Part shown: positions 9,176 to 20,129 of the stretch, piece by piece | Position numbering within the stretch: the stretch's first letter is position 1 | Layout: the number at the start of each line of letters is the position of its first letter | DNA from: Protonemura montana | Lineage: Eukaryota > Arthropoda > Insecta > Plecoptera > Nemouridae | DNA: 64,000 nucleotides | Assembly: GCA_947568835.1 (NCBI GenBank) | Contig: OX387604.1 | Span: 23,713,076-23,777,075, forward strand | Direction: 5' to 3' | Notes under the pieces: model-generated | Seen by the model: only the letters and a program-made list of their open reading frames with translations | What the model was told of the DNA's origin: nothing | Database searches by the model: none | Made by a program: the position numbers and the translations under genes

Positions 9176-12100
9176 TTACAAGTCGTCTTCGTCGTCAACA
9201 AATTTAGCATTGTTGAAAGTGTTGTGACAATTGCTGCAGCAGCGGCACACTTCTGTGCATGCAAGGCCATCGCGATTATAAATGCATGTTGTGGACCGAT
9301 TGCACTGCAATTTCGTCTTGCACGTGCAAAAAAAATCGCTAAGTTTCTCAGTCACACAGAGGCCGATGTAGTAGACCGGAGAAACAAAATTCGCTCCTTC
9401 AATTCTCTGCCAGCCGTGATCAATCGGGCCTTTAAAACAAAAATTTAAATTACAAAAATGAACCGATAAAAAAATGAAATATTATCATGTAAATTTGGAA
9501 ACAAGACAGAGCATCTTACTTGGAATATTGGGAAGTTGCTCGTGTGCTGTCGTCCAGGTCAGGCACTGCCATGCAGCTCGCTTGACATGCTGTAAGAAGG
9601 AGGCTTCGCACGGTGGTAGTTTTGAAACTGACATCGACCTTGCTGTTGACATTTTGATTCGCATGTCATTTAAAGAGCCGTGTTGAGTTTTAAGCTTCTT
9701 GCCTTGGTCGTAGAGAACAGCCACAAATTTCCTAGCTTCATCCACAGCATAGTTGTCATTTCCTTTGTGAAAGTTTGCAAGCATTGAAATCTCGTCTTCG
9801 CTCATCTTTAGAGCTTGATTTAAAACCTTCTTCTTACCGATTCCATAAAAAGAGGAAACTGAATCGCAGCCTGTCAATGCGTGTATTGCTGGCAATGCGG
9901 CGCAAACATGACTGCCTAACTTCTGTGCTATTTCGTGAAGGGGGACGAATCTCTTTTTATTCGCTGTCTTGGATATGACACCAGTTTCCAGCCAAACGCT
10001 GTCGATGGACGTCATTATCGGGGTGTATTTTAGGAGTAGAACCATTACATCTGTATCTAAGGAGGAAACATCCCGTCATTAATTTACATAAATACAATTT
10101 CCGCCAACAACATTTTCTCCAAATTTCCATGCTTTTAACTTGCTAAAATAAAATTACCTGGCGACTGCACGATAATGCGCCCTTTTGTTCCGGCAGCGCG
10201 GTGAGCCGAGTTGAAGTGCACAGCATGTAGTATTATCCTGGTGTCCGCTTCCTTCTGATCGGAAAAGAGATCGGCGTGCGGTGATGTTTTTTCGCATGTG
10301 ATTGATTTGGTTACTAAGCCGTCCTCGTATCCGCCAGCAAGAATCATCAACTTGCCAGTCGGGATCTTGTCGGCGTGGCACTCGATGAAAGTTGACAGAA
10401 AAGCCGTCAATTTCTTCTTGTTTTCATCGAGTGTCATGATGTGTCTCCAGTCTGGCACAGGTCGACCCCCTGCGATGTTATAACGGTGGCCGGTTGCCCC
10501 TTGTCTCTTCGCTCTCTCCTCGTTCTTGGTGGAGTCATTGTCATCATAGCGGTCGAAGACCACATGGACCTCTGTTGCGATGGAGTAGTGGGCTAGCAAG
10601 CGATTCAAGAAAGCAGCGCCGACATCATTGAAATATGACATGGGCTTTGTGTTTATGCGCTGTAAAAGTGCCATTGCGTCAACAATGTAGATGGTATTCA
10701 CGACCCCATCTGGACACTGCGGCAACTGCAGAACAGATGAGCTCGTAATCGCCTCCAAACTATGTAATAGGTCTGCCTTTGTGGTCGTTCTTCTAGTGCC
10801 GTCTTCCTTGAACAGGGCTGGCGGTAGAGCACCCATTGGCAAGCTCAAAAGCATGCCCAAGTTGACCTCTGGACGAACTTTTGCCAAAATTAGGGCTCGC
10901 TGGTATATTGCCTCCGAAGAAAGAACGATGTGTTTGGTTTTTGTGCCAATGAGTACCTTCGTTGGTTTCTGCATATCTTTGAAGGTTAAAAGCGAAGATC
11001 TTTTGATGGGATCATTGAATAGTTTTCCTCCGTCCTCGGGGTGGGGTTCAAGTCGCGATTGCACGAAGCTTTTCAGCAGCGCTTTTCCTGTGTCTACAGC
11101 GGTGACTAGCGACGAGGTAACTTCTTTGCTCGCAGCCAACCCACTGCTGATATTTATAACTACATCGGAGTTGTGGTCAATGGCGAATGGGTCCGTGATG
11201 TTGTCTGTTAAGTGTGCTAGTATTTTTTTTAGATCTCTTTCGTCGCGGGCTTTTCGAGACGGCTTGTCCTGATCATGGGTGAATGTTCCTTTAGATTCCC
11301 CGGCGCGGAGGGCCATCTCCTTGCTGTAATTTCCAAGGATGTGTCGCGTCAGAGTCCACCGAAGAACAGCACTTTCTTTTAGAGTGAAGCCGACAATGCC
11401 GCTGCTTTTGCTTCCACCCTTGGTGTCTCGTATCACCGACATCTCCACGGCCATGTCGCTCCAAACTCCACGGAAACTTCCCAGGGTAAAATTGATCGCG
11501 AAATGACCGTCATTGAACTCTGTCTGGACCGGCGAGGGTAAAGATGTAATCATGTCCAAGGCGTAGTATGTGGCCCAGCGAGAATAATTTGGTCGATTGC
11601 ACGCAAAGAAGTACGGAAGCATATTCACTTGGGACCGAATATGTGAATTCCAGCCTCCTTCCCTCTCTGCGCGAATGTTCAGTAACATGATCTCCAATGC
11701 AATCACCAAGTTGTCCCAGTAAAGGAATGTCGGAGATTTGCAGCGCCCAAGTTCGCGAAACTCTTTCATGATGGGGAAAAATGTTTCATGAATATCTACC
11801 ATGAGTTTCTTGAGACTCTCACTGGAAGCGATGTCGCCGTAAGCCGCGGTCAGACTGGTGCGAAGTTGGTCAAGTTTCGTTTGATTTTCCTCTTCCGCAG
11901 ATTCCATCCAAAGCATGCAGTTTTTTAACCTGATGCACATGAGAGCTTCGTACACAAGTGTCAGGCCACGCACGGCTCTAAAAAACTGTTTTCCCATTAG
12001 CATGGCACTCACAGTGTTCGGTGCGTAGGCACCGGAATCGCTCAAAAGATCTTGCAGGCCACCGTCACCCCAAATCTTTCCTATGCAAGAGATGAAAGTG

Positions 12101-14374
12101 CACATGTTGTGAAACCCTCCTAGACGTATGATTAGATTAGGGAACGCGGCTGGTCGGCTCATCTTAATCATTTGTGCCACGGCATACAATTGTTGGTCAA
12201 ACGTGTGGACGTGATATTCTTGGCCACATCTATTTGCTATCATTTCCCCTTGTTTCAATGTGGTGAATACCGTGGTTGGATCGGCTGGCTTCGAATCTAT
12301 CGCAGGGAGATACAAGGCAACTGTTTTAGTTGTTAAAACAGGCCCTGTTAGCGTATTGAAGCCGGTCCAAAAAGGTATCACTTGCTTTGACACTTCGATA
12401 TGGATTCCATGCAAAATCGGCCTATTAACTTGTCGTAGCAGCACCCACGCTAAGTCCTTTGCACAGCCCTGAAAAGTTGGTTCATAAAACAACTCTTCCA
12501 GTTTCGAAAAAGTCCCAATATTTCGAACTGGTTCTGCACGAATGGTCGGCTTTTCGAAAAATAACGGTCTGATGGTTCGTTCCTTCGTAATGTGAAGTGT
12601 CTTGTTCCCCGACCGTCTCAATCTGGTTGCATTTGATTCGACGTCCTCATCGGTTGGTTCTTGACTTTGAAACAACACGCGTGCCATTGCGTGGTACGGT
12701 TTTTTCCCATCGATTGTCTGCAAATTTATGTCAACATTGTCATCGCCCTCTTTAATTAGTTTACCACCCTTGTCGCGATGTATGAGACCAGATGGTACAT
12801 ACAGGCTTTCATTTTCAGACATTTCGTCATTGGCAATGGATGTTAAAAATTCTCTTAATTCCAAGTAGCTAGCGCAAAGACCGTAGCAATTGAGTGTATC
12901 AATAAGTTTTCGGCTTCCAAACTCGTGCTGTAGCATTGCCATCAGCCCTAGATGAAAGGGTGGAATCACTTGAGCTTTCTTGGTTGCTCGCCGGGCGCAG
13001 TAAATCAGGCACTCACCGATAGTCAAATAGCGCCTTTTAACTGCGTCACTTGAATTATGATTGTCATCTGAATGAAGTCTGTCGAAAGCATGTGGGTCAA
13101 CTATGAGTTTGAGGAAGGTTGACAATATTTTCGGTACAAACTTTTCAGAGGACTCGACTGACACTTCGGCGGGTATATGATAGAATTCTGATGCAGGAAT
13201 TTTCTGAATTGCTTCCTTGATTAACGAGGCCGAAAGTGTAATAACATTGTCCGATGACGACGATTCGGCAGGTATGGTTAAACTTTCGGTGATGGCAGCT
13301 TCGTCGTAACGAAGACGCAATGCGTGTATTTCTTTGTACAGCTGGCCAACACTCATTTTGCTATCGCACATGATTCCCGGGAGATTTCCAGTCTGAGAAT
13401 GAAAGGATACGGAATCGCCGAATATACTGCACATTTTCCTCCGAATAACAACAGCACGGCAAGCAGTCGCAGATTCTCTATCCACACCCTCGTGAATTAG
13501 AAACTCTCTAAATTTCGTGCACACGAGAGGTAGAGGAAAAATTTGGCCAGCAATCAAATCACTTTCGAAATGTGCACAAGTTAAGGATGCAGCTTTTTCG
13601 TACACGGACTCGCTTTTCCTTCGAATAGCGGCTTGGATATTTTTTTCTGAGCAATATTTCTGCTGGCAGACACGATGATACCTAGCATTTTTGCAAGACA
13701 AATGTTCTTCAAAAGTTAACCTGTGAATGATTATTTCGTCTGATCGGCGAATTGCACAAGCCAATATATTTTCACGAAACATGACAGGCATCATGTTTAC
13801 CAAGGAGTGTTTCCCCCCCTTTTTCTTTCTGTCTTCAATGTCACCGCATATGAAACAATGAAGATCCCAATCGAACAGTTTTGTTTCTGCTCGAGACACA
13901 CGCTTCGGTTGAACCGAATCATCGACTTCATCGTCAACTGTGGTCAGTTTTCGCTTTTTCAATATGGATAGCCGGCGGCTGCTGGTAAATTCAACTCGAC
14001 ACGAAGTGTGGAATTTAAACGGGAAATATTGAGCCTTCTTTTTCGGATTTACACGATCAAGGATACGTCTAGAAGCATCATCGTTTCTCGCTTCGCAAGC
14101 GACAAGAATTGCATTTTTTCCCTTAGAAGTGATTGTAAGTGATCGTTCTTCTTCTGTCAAAACTCCCTTCTTCCCTTGACAAAAGACGCAGGCTTCATTC
14201 TCAAGAACAATATGCTGACGTGCCCTGGATGGCCCAGGAGCGTTTAAATCGATGTCCTCATCTAATGCAGAAAATAAATGAATAGGTATGAGGAGATTTG
14301 TATCACACCGCCCTAAGGCTAAGTCCTCTACTTTGTTTTAATTAACCAATGTGTCTTGAACTTAACTTACCCAT
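9176..14374 (-). CDS. Academ-like element protein with XPG nuclease and CXC zinc finger (~1654 aa)
   Basis: I read four exons: 14374-14371 (ATG G), 14327-10158, 10056-9520 and 9429-9176. Introns of 43, 101 and 90 bp all have GT-AG ends, and phases agree throughout. N-terminal zinc modules use C48/C51 with H108/C111 and C159/C162 with H219/C222. The XPG/FEN-like part shows VDAMALL (D1218), VVFDRYD (D1260), QKEADTRI (D1363) and, restored across the second intron, SPDTDV (D1392, D1394). A downstream HALTGCDSVSSF..GIGKK stretch resembles the helix-turn-helix of FEN1-type nucleases. The last exon encodes CTCK...CNRSTTC...CTEVCRCC, an eight-cysteine CXC-type finger. The nuclease presumably acts in element mobility, but which part is the transposase proper is not known to me. 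The tiny first exon is the least certain part; exon 2 has no early ATG. No promoter element is recognised. Confidence 0.8.
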
Positions 14375-14682
14375 TGAAGATCAGTTTACAAATCCATGAA
14401 ATGATGTAGGTACACACATTAAGCGTTATTATATTCGCGCACAATTACCATATTTACTGATTGACACTAGTACATCTAAAATTGCATAATTCACTTGAAA
14501 CTATCAGCACTGCACTATTCCTCAGAAACCAGACCGTGTACCGCTCAGACGAGTGTTTTGAGCCAACTGAGGAACAAACCCTTAACATTTGCAGATACCA
14601 GATGTAACAAATATGGCATATTTATGGTGTTCTGGCACTAAAAGTATTTAAAATGAACTGCAGCGGTGAAGTAACTGTCTGA
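14375..14682 (-). promoter_or_regulatory. Likely promoter/5' leader of the Academ-like gene
   Basis: This non-coding stretch of about 308 bp lies between the predicted start codon and the right inverted repeat. It should hold the promoter and 5' leader. I see no clear TATA box or other named motif. Confidence 0.4.
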
Positions 14683-15535
14683 AACTAACGGCAATGTACA
14701 CCACTGCTGGTTATTTTAGTAGTCTACAGGGGGATGTTTTACCCCTTATTCGCAATATATATCACATGTAATATTATTTAGCCGCTTACTCTAAATGTAA
14801 CTTAATTGCAAACCAAAAATTGCGAGGATAACGCAAAATACGAAAAAATGCAAATAGGGGTGTTTTTTAGGGGATGAAAATGCTGTGTTTTTTTCATATA
14901 GGGATGTCAAATAAAATAGTCTGACATGATTTCTAGCAAAAATGCGAGATTTTTTTGCTTTGTGAGTGTTTTTAAGACGTTGTAAAAAACGGCGGGAAAA
15001 GAGTTGCGCGCGTCGCGCGCCGCTTCTTCGGACAAAAGTCTGCTATGAAGTTTGCGTTTTGGTAACTTTATATTTTTTTCCTAGTGCCCAATGAACAGAT
15101 CTATCGAATGGTACTAATAAAAGTTCGCGGGAACCAATAGTTCGCATACACCAACTCACTTTGCGCCGCGTATTTCGTTTTAGTGCGATTTTTTGTCTAT
15201 TTTTTTCGGGTTTCGACTATCAAAATAAAAATATGTCGGAATATTGACAAATAATATTACTACCCATATGTTATAGAATGCATCAGAAGATATTTGGAAC
15301 TTCTAATAAGTCTGTATTTTTAGTGAACGCGAAAGCAATTTTTCCATTTTTTTCGTGAAATTTTGACTTTGGCAATTTTTTTGGGGTTGTTCCGGAAGGA
15401 CGATTCGGGTGTAGAATGTTTCACAGCCCCTCTAGGGTGTTCTGAACACGTGGTACAAAATTCAGCTTGATATACCACCGAGGTAACAAACTTTTTTGTT
15501 TGACGACTTTTCGGGTTTAGAATCCTCGCCTAAAA
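14683..15535 (-). repeat. Right terminal inverted repeat, 853 bp
   Basis: Inverted partner of 8224-9063. The terminus read inward is TTTTAGGCGAGGATT, against TTAGGCGAAGATT on the left. The outer 55 bases carry substitutions and insertions relative to the left end, while the rest is close to identical. Confidence 0.93.
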
Positions 15536-15544
15536 GCAACACTC
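15536..15544. repeat. Target-site duplication, right copy (9 bp)
   Basis: Exact second copy of 'gcaacactc', directly after the right terminus of the element. Confidence 0.85.
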
Positions 15545-15706
15545 GCCGAGCTCTGGTATGGAGAGTTGAGGAATATCGGCATCGAAATTTAGCATCAACC
15601 TACTCGGCAGTCTGAAAAGAGGAATCGAATGTTCGTAAATTCACCTTATTTGCAAAACAAGTACAGTGAAAGAAACGATCGGATTTCTTGGCCAAATTAC
15701 CTATTT

Positions 15707-17751
15707 CTACACAGATTTGGATTTGGCCACTTTTTTATTAGACTTTACTAAGATCGCAGGGTTTCTTAGAGGCATGGACCTCGTATTGCGAGGATCGACA
15801 CGCTCAGGCAAAATACACGTAAAGAAAAATGATTCTAGGCTCGCGTATAGCTTAGCGATGAAACCTGGATCCTTTTCAATGTTCTCAACTTTTATTCCTT
15901 TTGGTGTCCAAATAATAAAGTCGCAGCTAGCTCTCCCTGTGGCCTGTAACTGCCCTTGAATCTGAAAAGAGTTTTAAATCACTTATGATTTCTACTCTCT
16001 TCAATTGATGTACTTTTAGCGATAGATCTTTATAAAATAATGATAAAAAATTATTAAAAATCTAGTTCTAAGTTTAGAAAAAAGTATACATTATTATAAA
16101 ATAATTTAAATAAGTCATCTATTCCTGTACCTGATAGAAATAGTTGTGGTTTCGTTTCAACCGCAATTCTCCATCCTGCAATTTGCTGCAAAACTTTGAA
16201 CCAAGTTCGGCTGCAGCTATTTCCGGTGTCAGGTGGCGTGCACTGTATGGGCATTTTATCTCGATGATCTTGTCATCGCCAACAAGTCCATCTCGTGACG
16301 CGGCGAGAAAACCTTTCTCGAGGTCCACGAAGAGACCACATGGCTCTACCGTGCATCCCGTGTGCTCCTCGTAAGCCTTGATGGCGGCGGGCTCGTGGTC
16401 GCGTCCCCAGCTGATGGCTAGTGAACGGGGGGCCACCCCGTAGAGAATTTGGCGCACTAGTGGAGCAGGCGCTGCCCTCCTCTTGCCGACTGCGCCGTAA
16501 TTGGAGGCAGTCAGGCGGTATCGCCGCTCCTCCATCCACCGAGGGTTCTGGGACTGACCTCTCGTGGCCTGCTCGATCACTTTCTGGTCTTCACGAGTGA
16601 CAAAAAGGTTCCTGACCAATTGTTGTCCCCTGTCCTCGAGAACGTCGGGGGGCACGTCCGGTTGCTGGCACGCCACGCCGTAGTGCGGGTTCTTTGCAGG
16701 GGCACTGGCAGCATTAGGCCCGCGCTTTTTCCCTCGTTTCGTGCGTGTAGGAGGCACTTCGCAGTTGCTACTGCTGAAGTTAAGAGACCTAGGCGTTGAA
16801 GCAGTTCATTAAATAGTGCTAATAAGTTGCTTCTTCGAATGTAAACGTTTCTATAAATAAAATAAAATAAAAAAATAAGTATAATACCTTTTTGATAGAA
16901 CTTTGCGCCTTGATCTTTTTTGACTGAGCCGCTTCAGAACTAGCCCCGGGCTGTGACCTAGCTTCTCTTTCCAGGCTCGCGAGTGCCAGAAATCTCCAAA
17001 TTGGAAAGAGAGCCCGGCGCCGTATGTTCGCCAAGCGAACGAGTTGCGCTGGCCGTAGAAGCATTGTTTGCCGCCGGTCATCTTTGCGACGATGTGCATG
17101 AACCCCTCCGCCAAATTGCTAGTATCGTTTTCAATTAGGCTGTTTGCGTTTCCGATGAGGCTGTTCATTATACCGTCCATATGGATTATGAACGGCTTTG
17201 GTAGAAACGCGTATTCTGCGCTCTCCATGGTACTGGAAAGTTCGCACGTAACGGGACGACACGAAGTGTGGTCACCGAAAGCATGACGCGGCACAGCACG
17301 GAGGTCCGACTGCAAGTTCACCGTCGATGGGGTGGACTCCTGCGAATTGCAGGTTATAACCCATCTGGTGAACTTGCTCATGACCGCTATACGTTTCTTA
17401 AGATACTTCCGGTTTCCCGAATTTTCCTCTGCTAATTTATGGAGTTTCTTCTGAACATTTTTTACCAAATGGTTGGTGCATTCAATTTTCACTACCGAGC
17501 GGCCATATGGCACCTTCTCTCGGATCATTTCATAGACGCTCGAGTCTCCGTCTGCGATGAATCTAAAATAAAAATAGCAAAATGCTTTCGAGCACGACAA
17601 CAAGACATTACAAGATACAAATTTTGAATTTTGGGTTCGGATAAAGATATAAACATTGTAAAGATTCATTGATCGCTTTTCCATTAGCTTCATACTTTTT
17701 GTATCGAAGGCCGTATTGCTCGCTCAGCCGAAAGCCTTCCACCACTATAGT
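15707..17751 (-). pseudogene. Mutator-like transposase fused to YqaJ-type exonuclease, 5' part missing
   Basis: Four exons can be read on the minus strand: a partial 17751-17696, then 17562-16888, 16788-16131 and 15961-15707 with a TAG stop. All splice ends are GT-AG and phases agree. The first two carry a Mutator-like transposase segment: VVEGFRLSEQYGLRYKKF runs across the first join into IADGDSSVY, followed by KIECTNHLVKN. The last two form a YqaJ/lambda-exonuclease domain (PD-(D/E)XK nuclease) with RWMEERRYRLTASNYG, SWGRDHEPAAIKAYEEHTG, FLAASRDGLV, IIEIKCPYS and FYQ|IQGQLQATG across the final intron. Proteins pairing these two domains are common in arthropod genomes. The upstream exons are cut at 17751, where Academ-like copy 3 begins. 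What remains is clean, so the disruption may be recent. Confidence 0.75.
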
Positions 17752-18325
17752 CTAGGAATATCGACGGCAAAAAGGGGCGTGTCCGTATTCGGTGTTATAT
17801 AAAGCTGAAATGACCATGACACAACTATTGTCACAAACCCGGACAAAAAATTTTCATCGGAAGACATTCAAAAAAATTATCAAAGTCAAAATTTCTTAAA
17901 AAATGAAAATTACTTAAAAGTTTAATAAGTATGTCATTTTTGAATTTATAAACGTCTAGTTTCCGCAGAAGCCTAGGCATTAATACGTTATATCGATACC
18001 GTTCTTAAAAAACATCAAAAAGTTTTTACTAACCTATGATATGAGCCAAAAAATAGCTAAAAAAACGCAAAAAAAAATATATACCACTTTTCACTTAATG
18101 CCACGGGACTAAATATTGGCCAAATGTTATTAAACGAGTTTGTAAAGATAGCTCAATTCATTGTCTACAAGACTGCAGATCTAACTTTTTGAACACGTCA
18201 AGTTAACAACTGAGATTTTTGCTTTGCCCTACGAGAGGTAACTCTTGGCGCGCTGCCAAGCGCCGATAAGCCGTGCGGCTGGCTGGCAAATAGCATGCTA
18301 TTGCTTGGAACGCTCTTGATACATC
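17752..18325 (-). mobile_element. Academ-like copy 3, left terminal region
   Basis: This non-coding stretch resembles the left inverted repeat of copy 1 in order and spacing: 'ctagg' at the start, 'atataaagctgaa' about 50 bp in, then 'caaagtcaaaatttc' near 17880. It begins exactly where the Mutator/YqaJ exon stops. It is interrupted at 18325 by Gypsy-A. After Gypsy-A, the sequence continues at 28160 into the 3' end of a copy 3 coding region in the expected orientation. Confidence 0.55.
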
Positions 18326-18862
18326 TGTAACAACCTGCTGCCTTGACGAGGCGCAGTGCTAGATCTACTTGGTAGCGTAGAGTATCCGCTGCCACCACGT
18401 TCGTAGGGTAGCGTGGAGACGAACGACCTCCGGAGGCTGGATGGGTCCTTGTCCGTTAGGACGCTACACGTCGAGGATGGATATGGAGTCGTGTGTCTAG
18501 TGACTAAACTACATGCTAGTTAGAATGAGACAGTTTATTGTGGCTTACATGTTATAAGTTGATCTCACGTTGGCACGTCCGCACAGGTTGAAGGGTCGCC
18601 GGAAAGAGAGCGAGTTTTGGGGCGGGAGCTGTATTTAAGGCAGTCACTATAATAGCTGGCGTCTGCCCTCGGGCGACACCCATGAGGTGCAGGACACTGT
18701 GGGCTCGAGGACGAAGGCCGAGAGCCATTGTTGGAAGTTACGTCAAAAGGGGTTGTAAACTAGGTGACTTGCTAAGAGTCGGGAGGGTAAGAATTTAGAA
18801 AGCGTGAGAAGGTTTGAGGACAAAATGACAGAATACATGTTCGTGGAATGTGCCTTATTACA
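18326..18862 (-). repeat. Gypsy-A 3' LTR (537 bp)
   Basis: Begins 'tgtaacaacc' and ends 'ccttattaca' on the plus strand. On the transcribed (minus) strand there is a TATA-like TTAAATA at 18632-18638 and a polyadenylation signal AATAAA at 18534-18539. The same motifs recur 9297 bp to the right in the 5' LTR. Confidence 0.95.
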
Positions 18863-19389
18863 TGCCTCCCCCCCATGGAAAAGGAGCGTCATCCTCTAAC
18901 GAGGGTGAAGCTCCATGTGAGCGTTTGGACGGCCTTAAAGTTAATTAACATCTAAACAATTTACATGGGTACTTATTAGGAAAGCATTTGAATGAATACG
19001 CCCTACCTTTGTTGGTTTACAGAGGGCAAGTGCTTGCGTAAGTCCCTAAATGTTACGTATTACACAAATCTTAATCAAATCAAATAAAGTATTATTAATC
19101 AATCTTCAACCCTCATGAAATCTCAAACCAAATCTTGTCAATCAAATCTTACATGGTCCATGTTGGAGAAACATTTGTCTAGGTTCTAACAAAGATTTGT
19201 GAAGAGAGTGTACAATTCCACAATCTAAATTCTACAAGATTCTAACAAAGATCAATTTGGAGCAGTAAACTATTATTATTATGATAATTATCATTAAAGA
19301 GATTATTTAGCCTAGGTTACAAAATTGAACAATACAAATGTCGGTACAATCAAAGGGCAATGGTAGTTGTAGGTGCTAGATTTAATATC

Positions 19390-19430
<41 letters not shown>

Positions 19431-20129
19431 TGTCGGGCTCTCATTTTTCCATTGGTTATTGTTTACAAGAATGTAGATACACGAAACGTCTTTAGTCTGG
19501 TACAAACGTATTGCGGCGCTTAGCTGATGGGAATTCGATCCAAGTCCTGGGTTAACGCTAGCTGAACGAGCTGACGGGTAGAATGGCGTAGTAAGTGGCG
19601 ACGTACGAGATATTGTCGGCGTTTCATACCGCTGGTCCCCTGTGCGAAGGGTTGTCGCCGCCGTTGCTGTGGATGGAGCTGCACTTGGTGGTCGGTCAGG
19701 GTGCATTCGAAACGCAGATGCATTGCGTGTCGTTCCAAGACCTGCGTGAGCTGTCGGGTTGAACGGCGTGGTGAGTGGATTTTCATTCCGCCGGCCTTCT
19801 TCAGGAAGGACTTTTGCCGTCGTCGCTGAGGATGTAGCTGCGCTTCCAGGGACAGGGTGCATTCGCAAGAGCTGTTCCGTCGCAATCGTTGTCGGTCGGC
19901 GCAGGCCACACGACGAAAGTCTCCGATTTGTGGTGGCGTTCGAGATTAGTTCGGTGTATTTACAAATAACATGACAATTAACCAATGATAACTTGATCGT
20001 TATTACGAGACATAGACGTTTGTTAGTTTACATGAATTATGGTTACGACGTTTGACAGTACGACTTATTGTAAAGTAAATAGTGACATATTGTAAAGTTA
20101 TAAGGAATGATTTCGCAAGTTGGTTCATA
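18863..20129 (-). other. Gypsy-A 3' untranslated region with purine tract, poly(T) and duplicated segment
   Basis: Just inside the 3' LTR, 'tgcctccccccc' on the plus strand reads as a G-rich polypurine tract on the transcribed strand, as expected for second-strand priming. A pure 38-base T run lies at 19392-19429. Between about 19560 and 19880 a segment of roughly 150 bp occurs twice in diverged form (each with 'gagctg' or 'agctgtc', a 'gaacggcgt' or 'gaatggcgt' motif, and a 'gatg.agctgc' motif). Open frames here are low-complexity and I do not call a gene. Confidence 0.6.

Larger units (their letters stand above)
8224..15535 (-). mobile_element. Complete Academ-like (XPG-encoding) DNA transposon, 7.3 kb
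   Basis: This is a structurally complete DNA transposon. It has long inverted repeats (8224-9063 and 14683-15535), a 9-bp target-site duplication, and a single large intron-containing gene between them on the minus strand. Away from their outer ends the two repeats are nearly identical by eye (one mismatch noted near 8629), so insertion is probably recent. The protein combines zinc modules, an XPG/FEN-type nuclease and a CXC-type eight-cysteine finger. From general knowledge this matches Academ elements that encode an XPG nuclease. The superfamily name is inferred from domain content and no database search was possible. I see no in-frame stop in the spliced model, so it may be intact. Confidence 0.8.

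Noticed and set aside
10691-11272. 193-codon plus-strand frame
   Set aside because: Antisense shadow of the Academ-like gene, with no features of its own.
17752-18200. Terminal repeat belonging to the Mutator/YqaJ element
   Set aside because: Its motifs and spacing match the Academ-like inverted repeat, and the copy 3 coding end follows once Gypsy-A is removed.
19350-19985. 211-codon minus-strand frame in the Gypsy-A 3' region
   Set aside because: It is low-complexity, runs through the poly(T) tract, and overlaps a duplicated non-coding segment.
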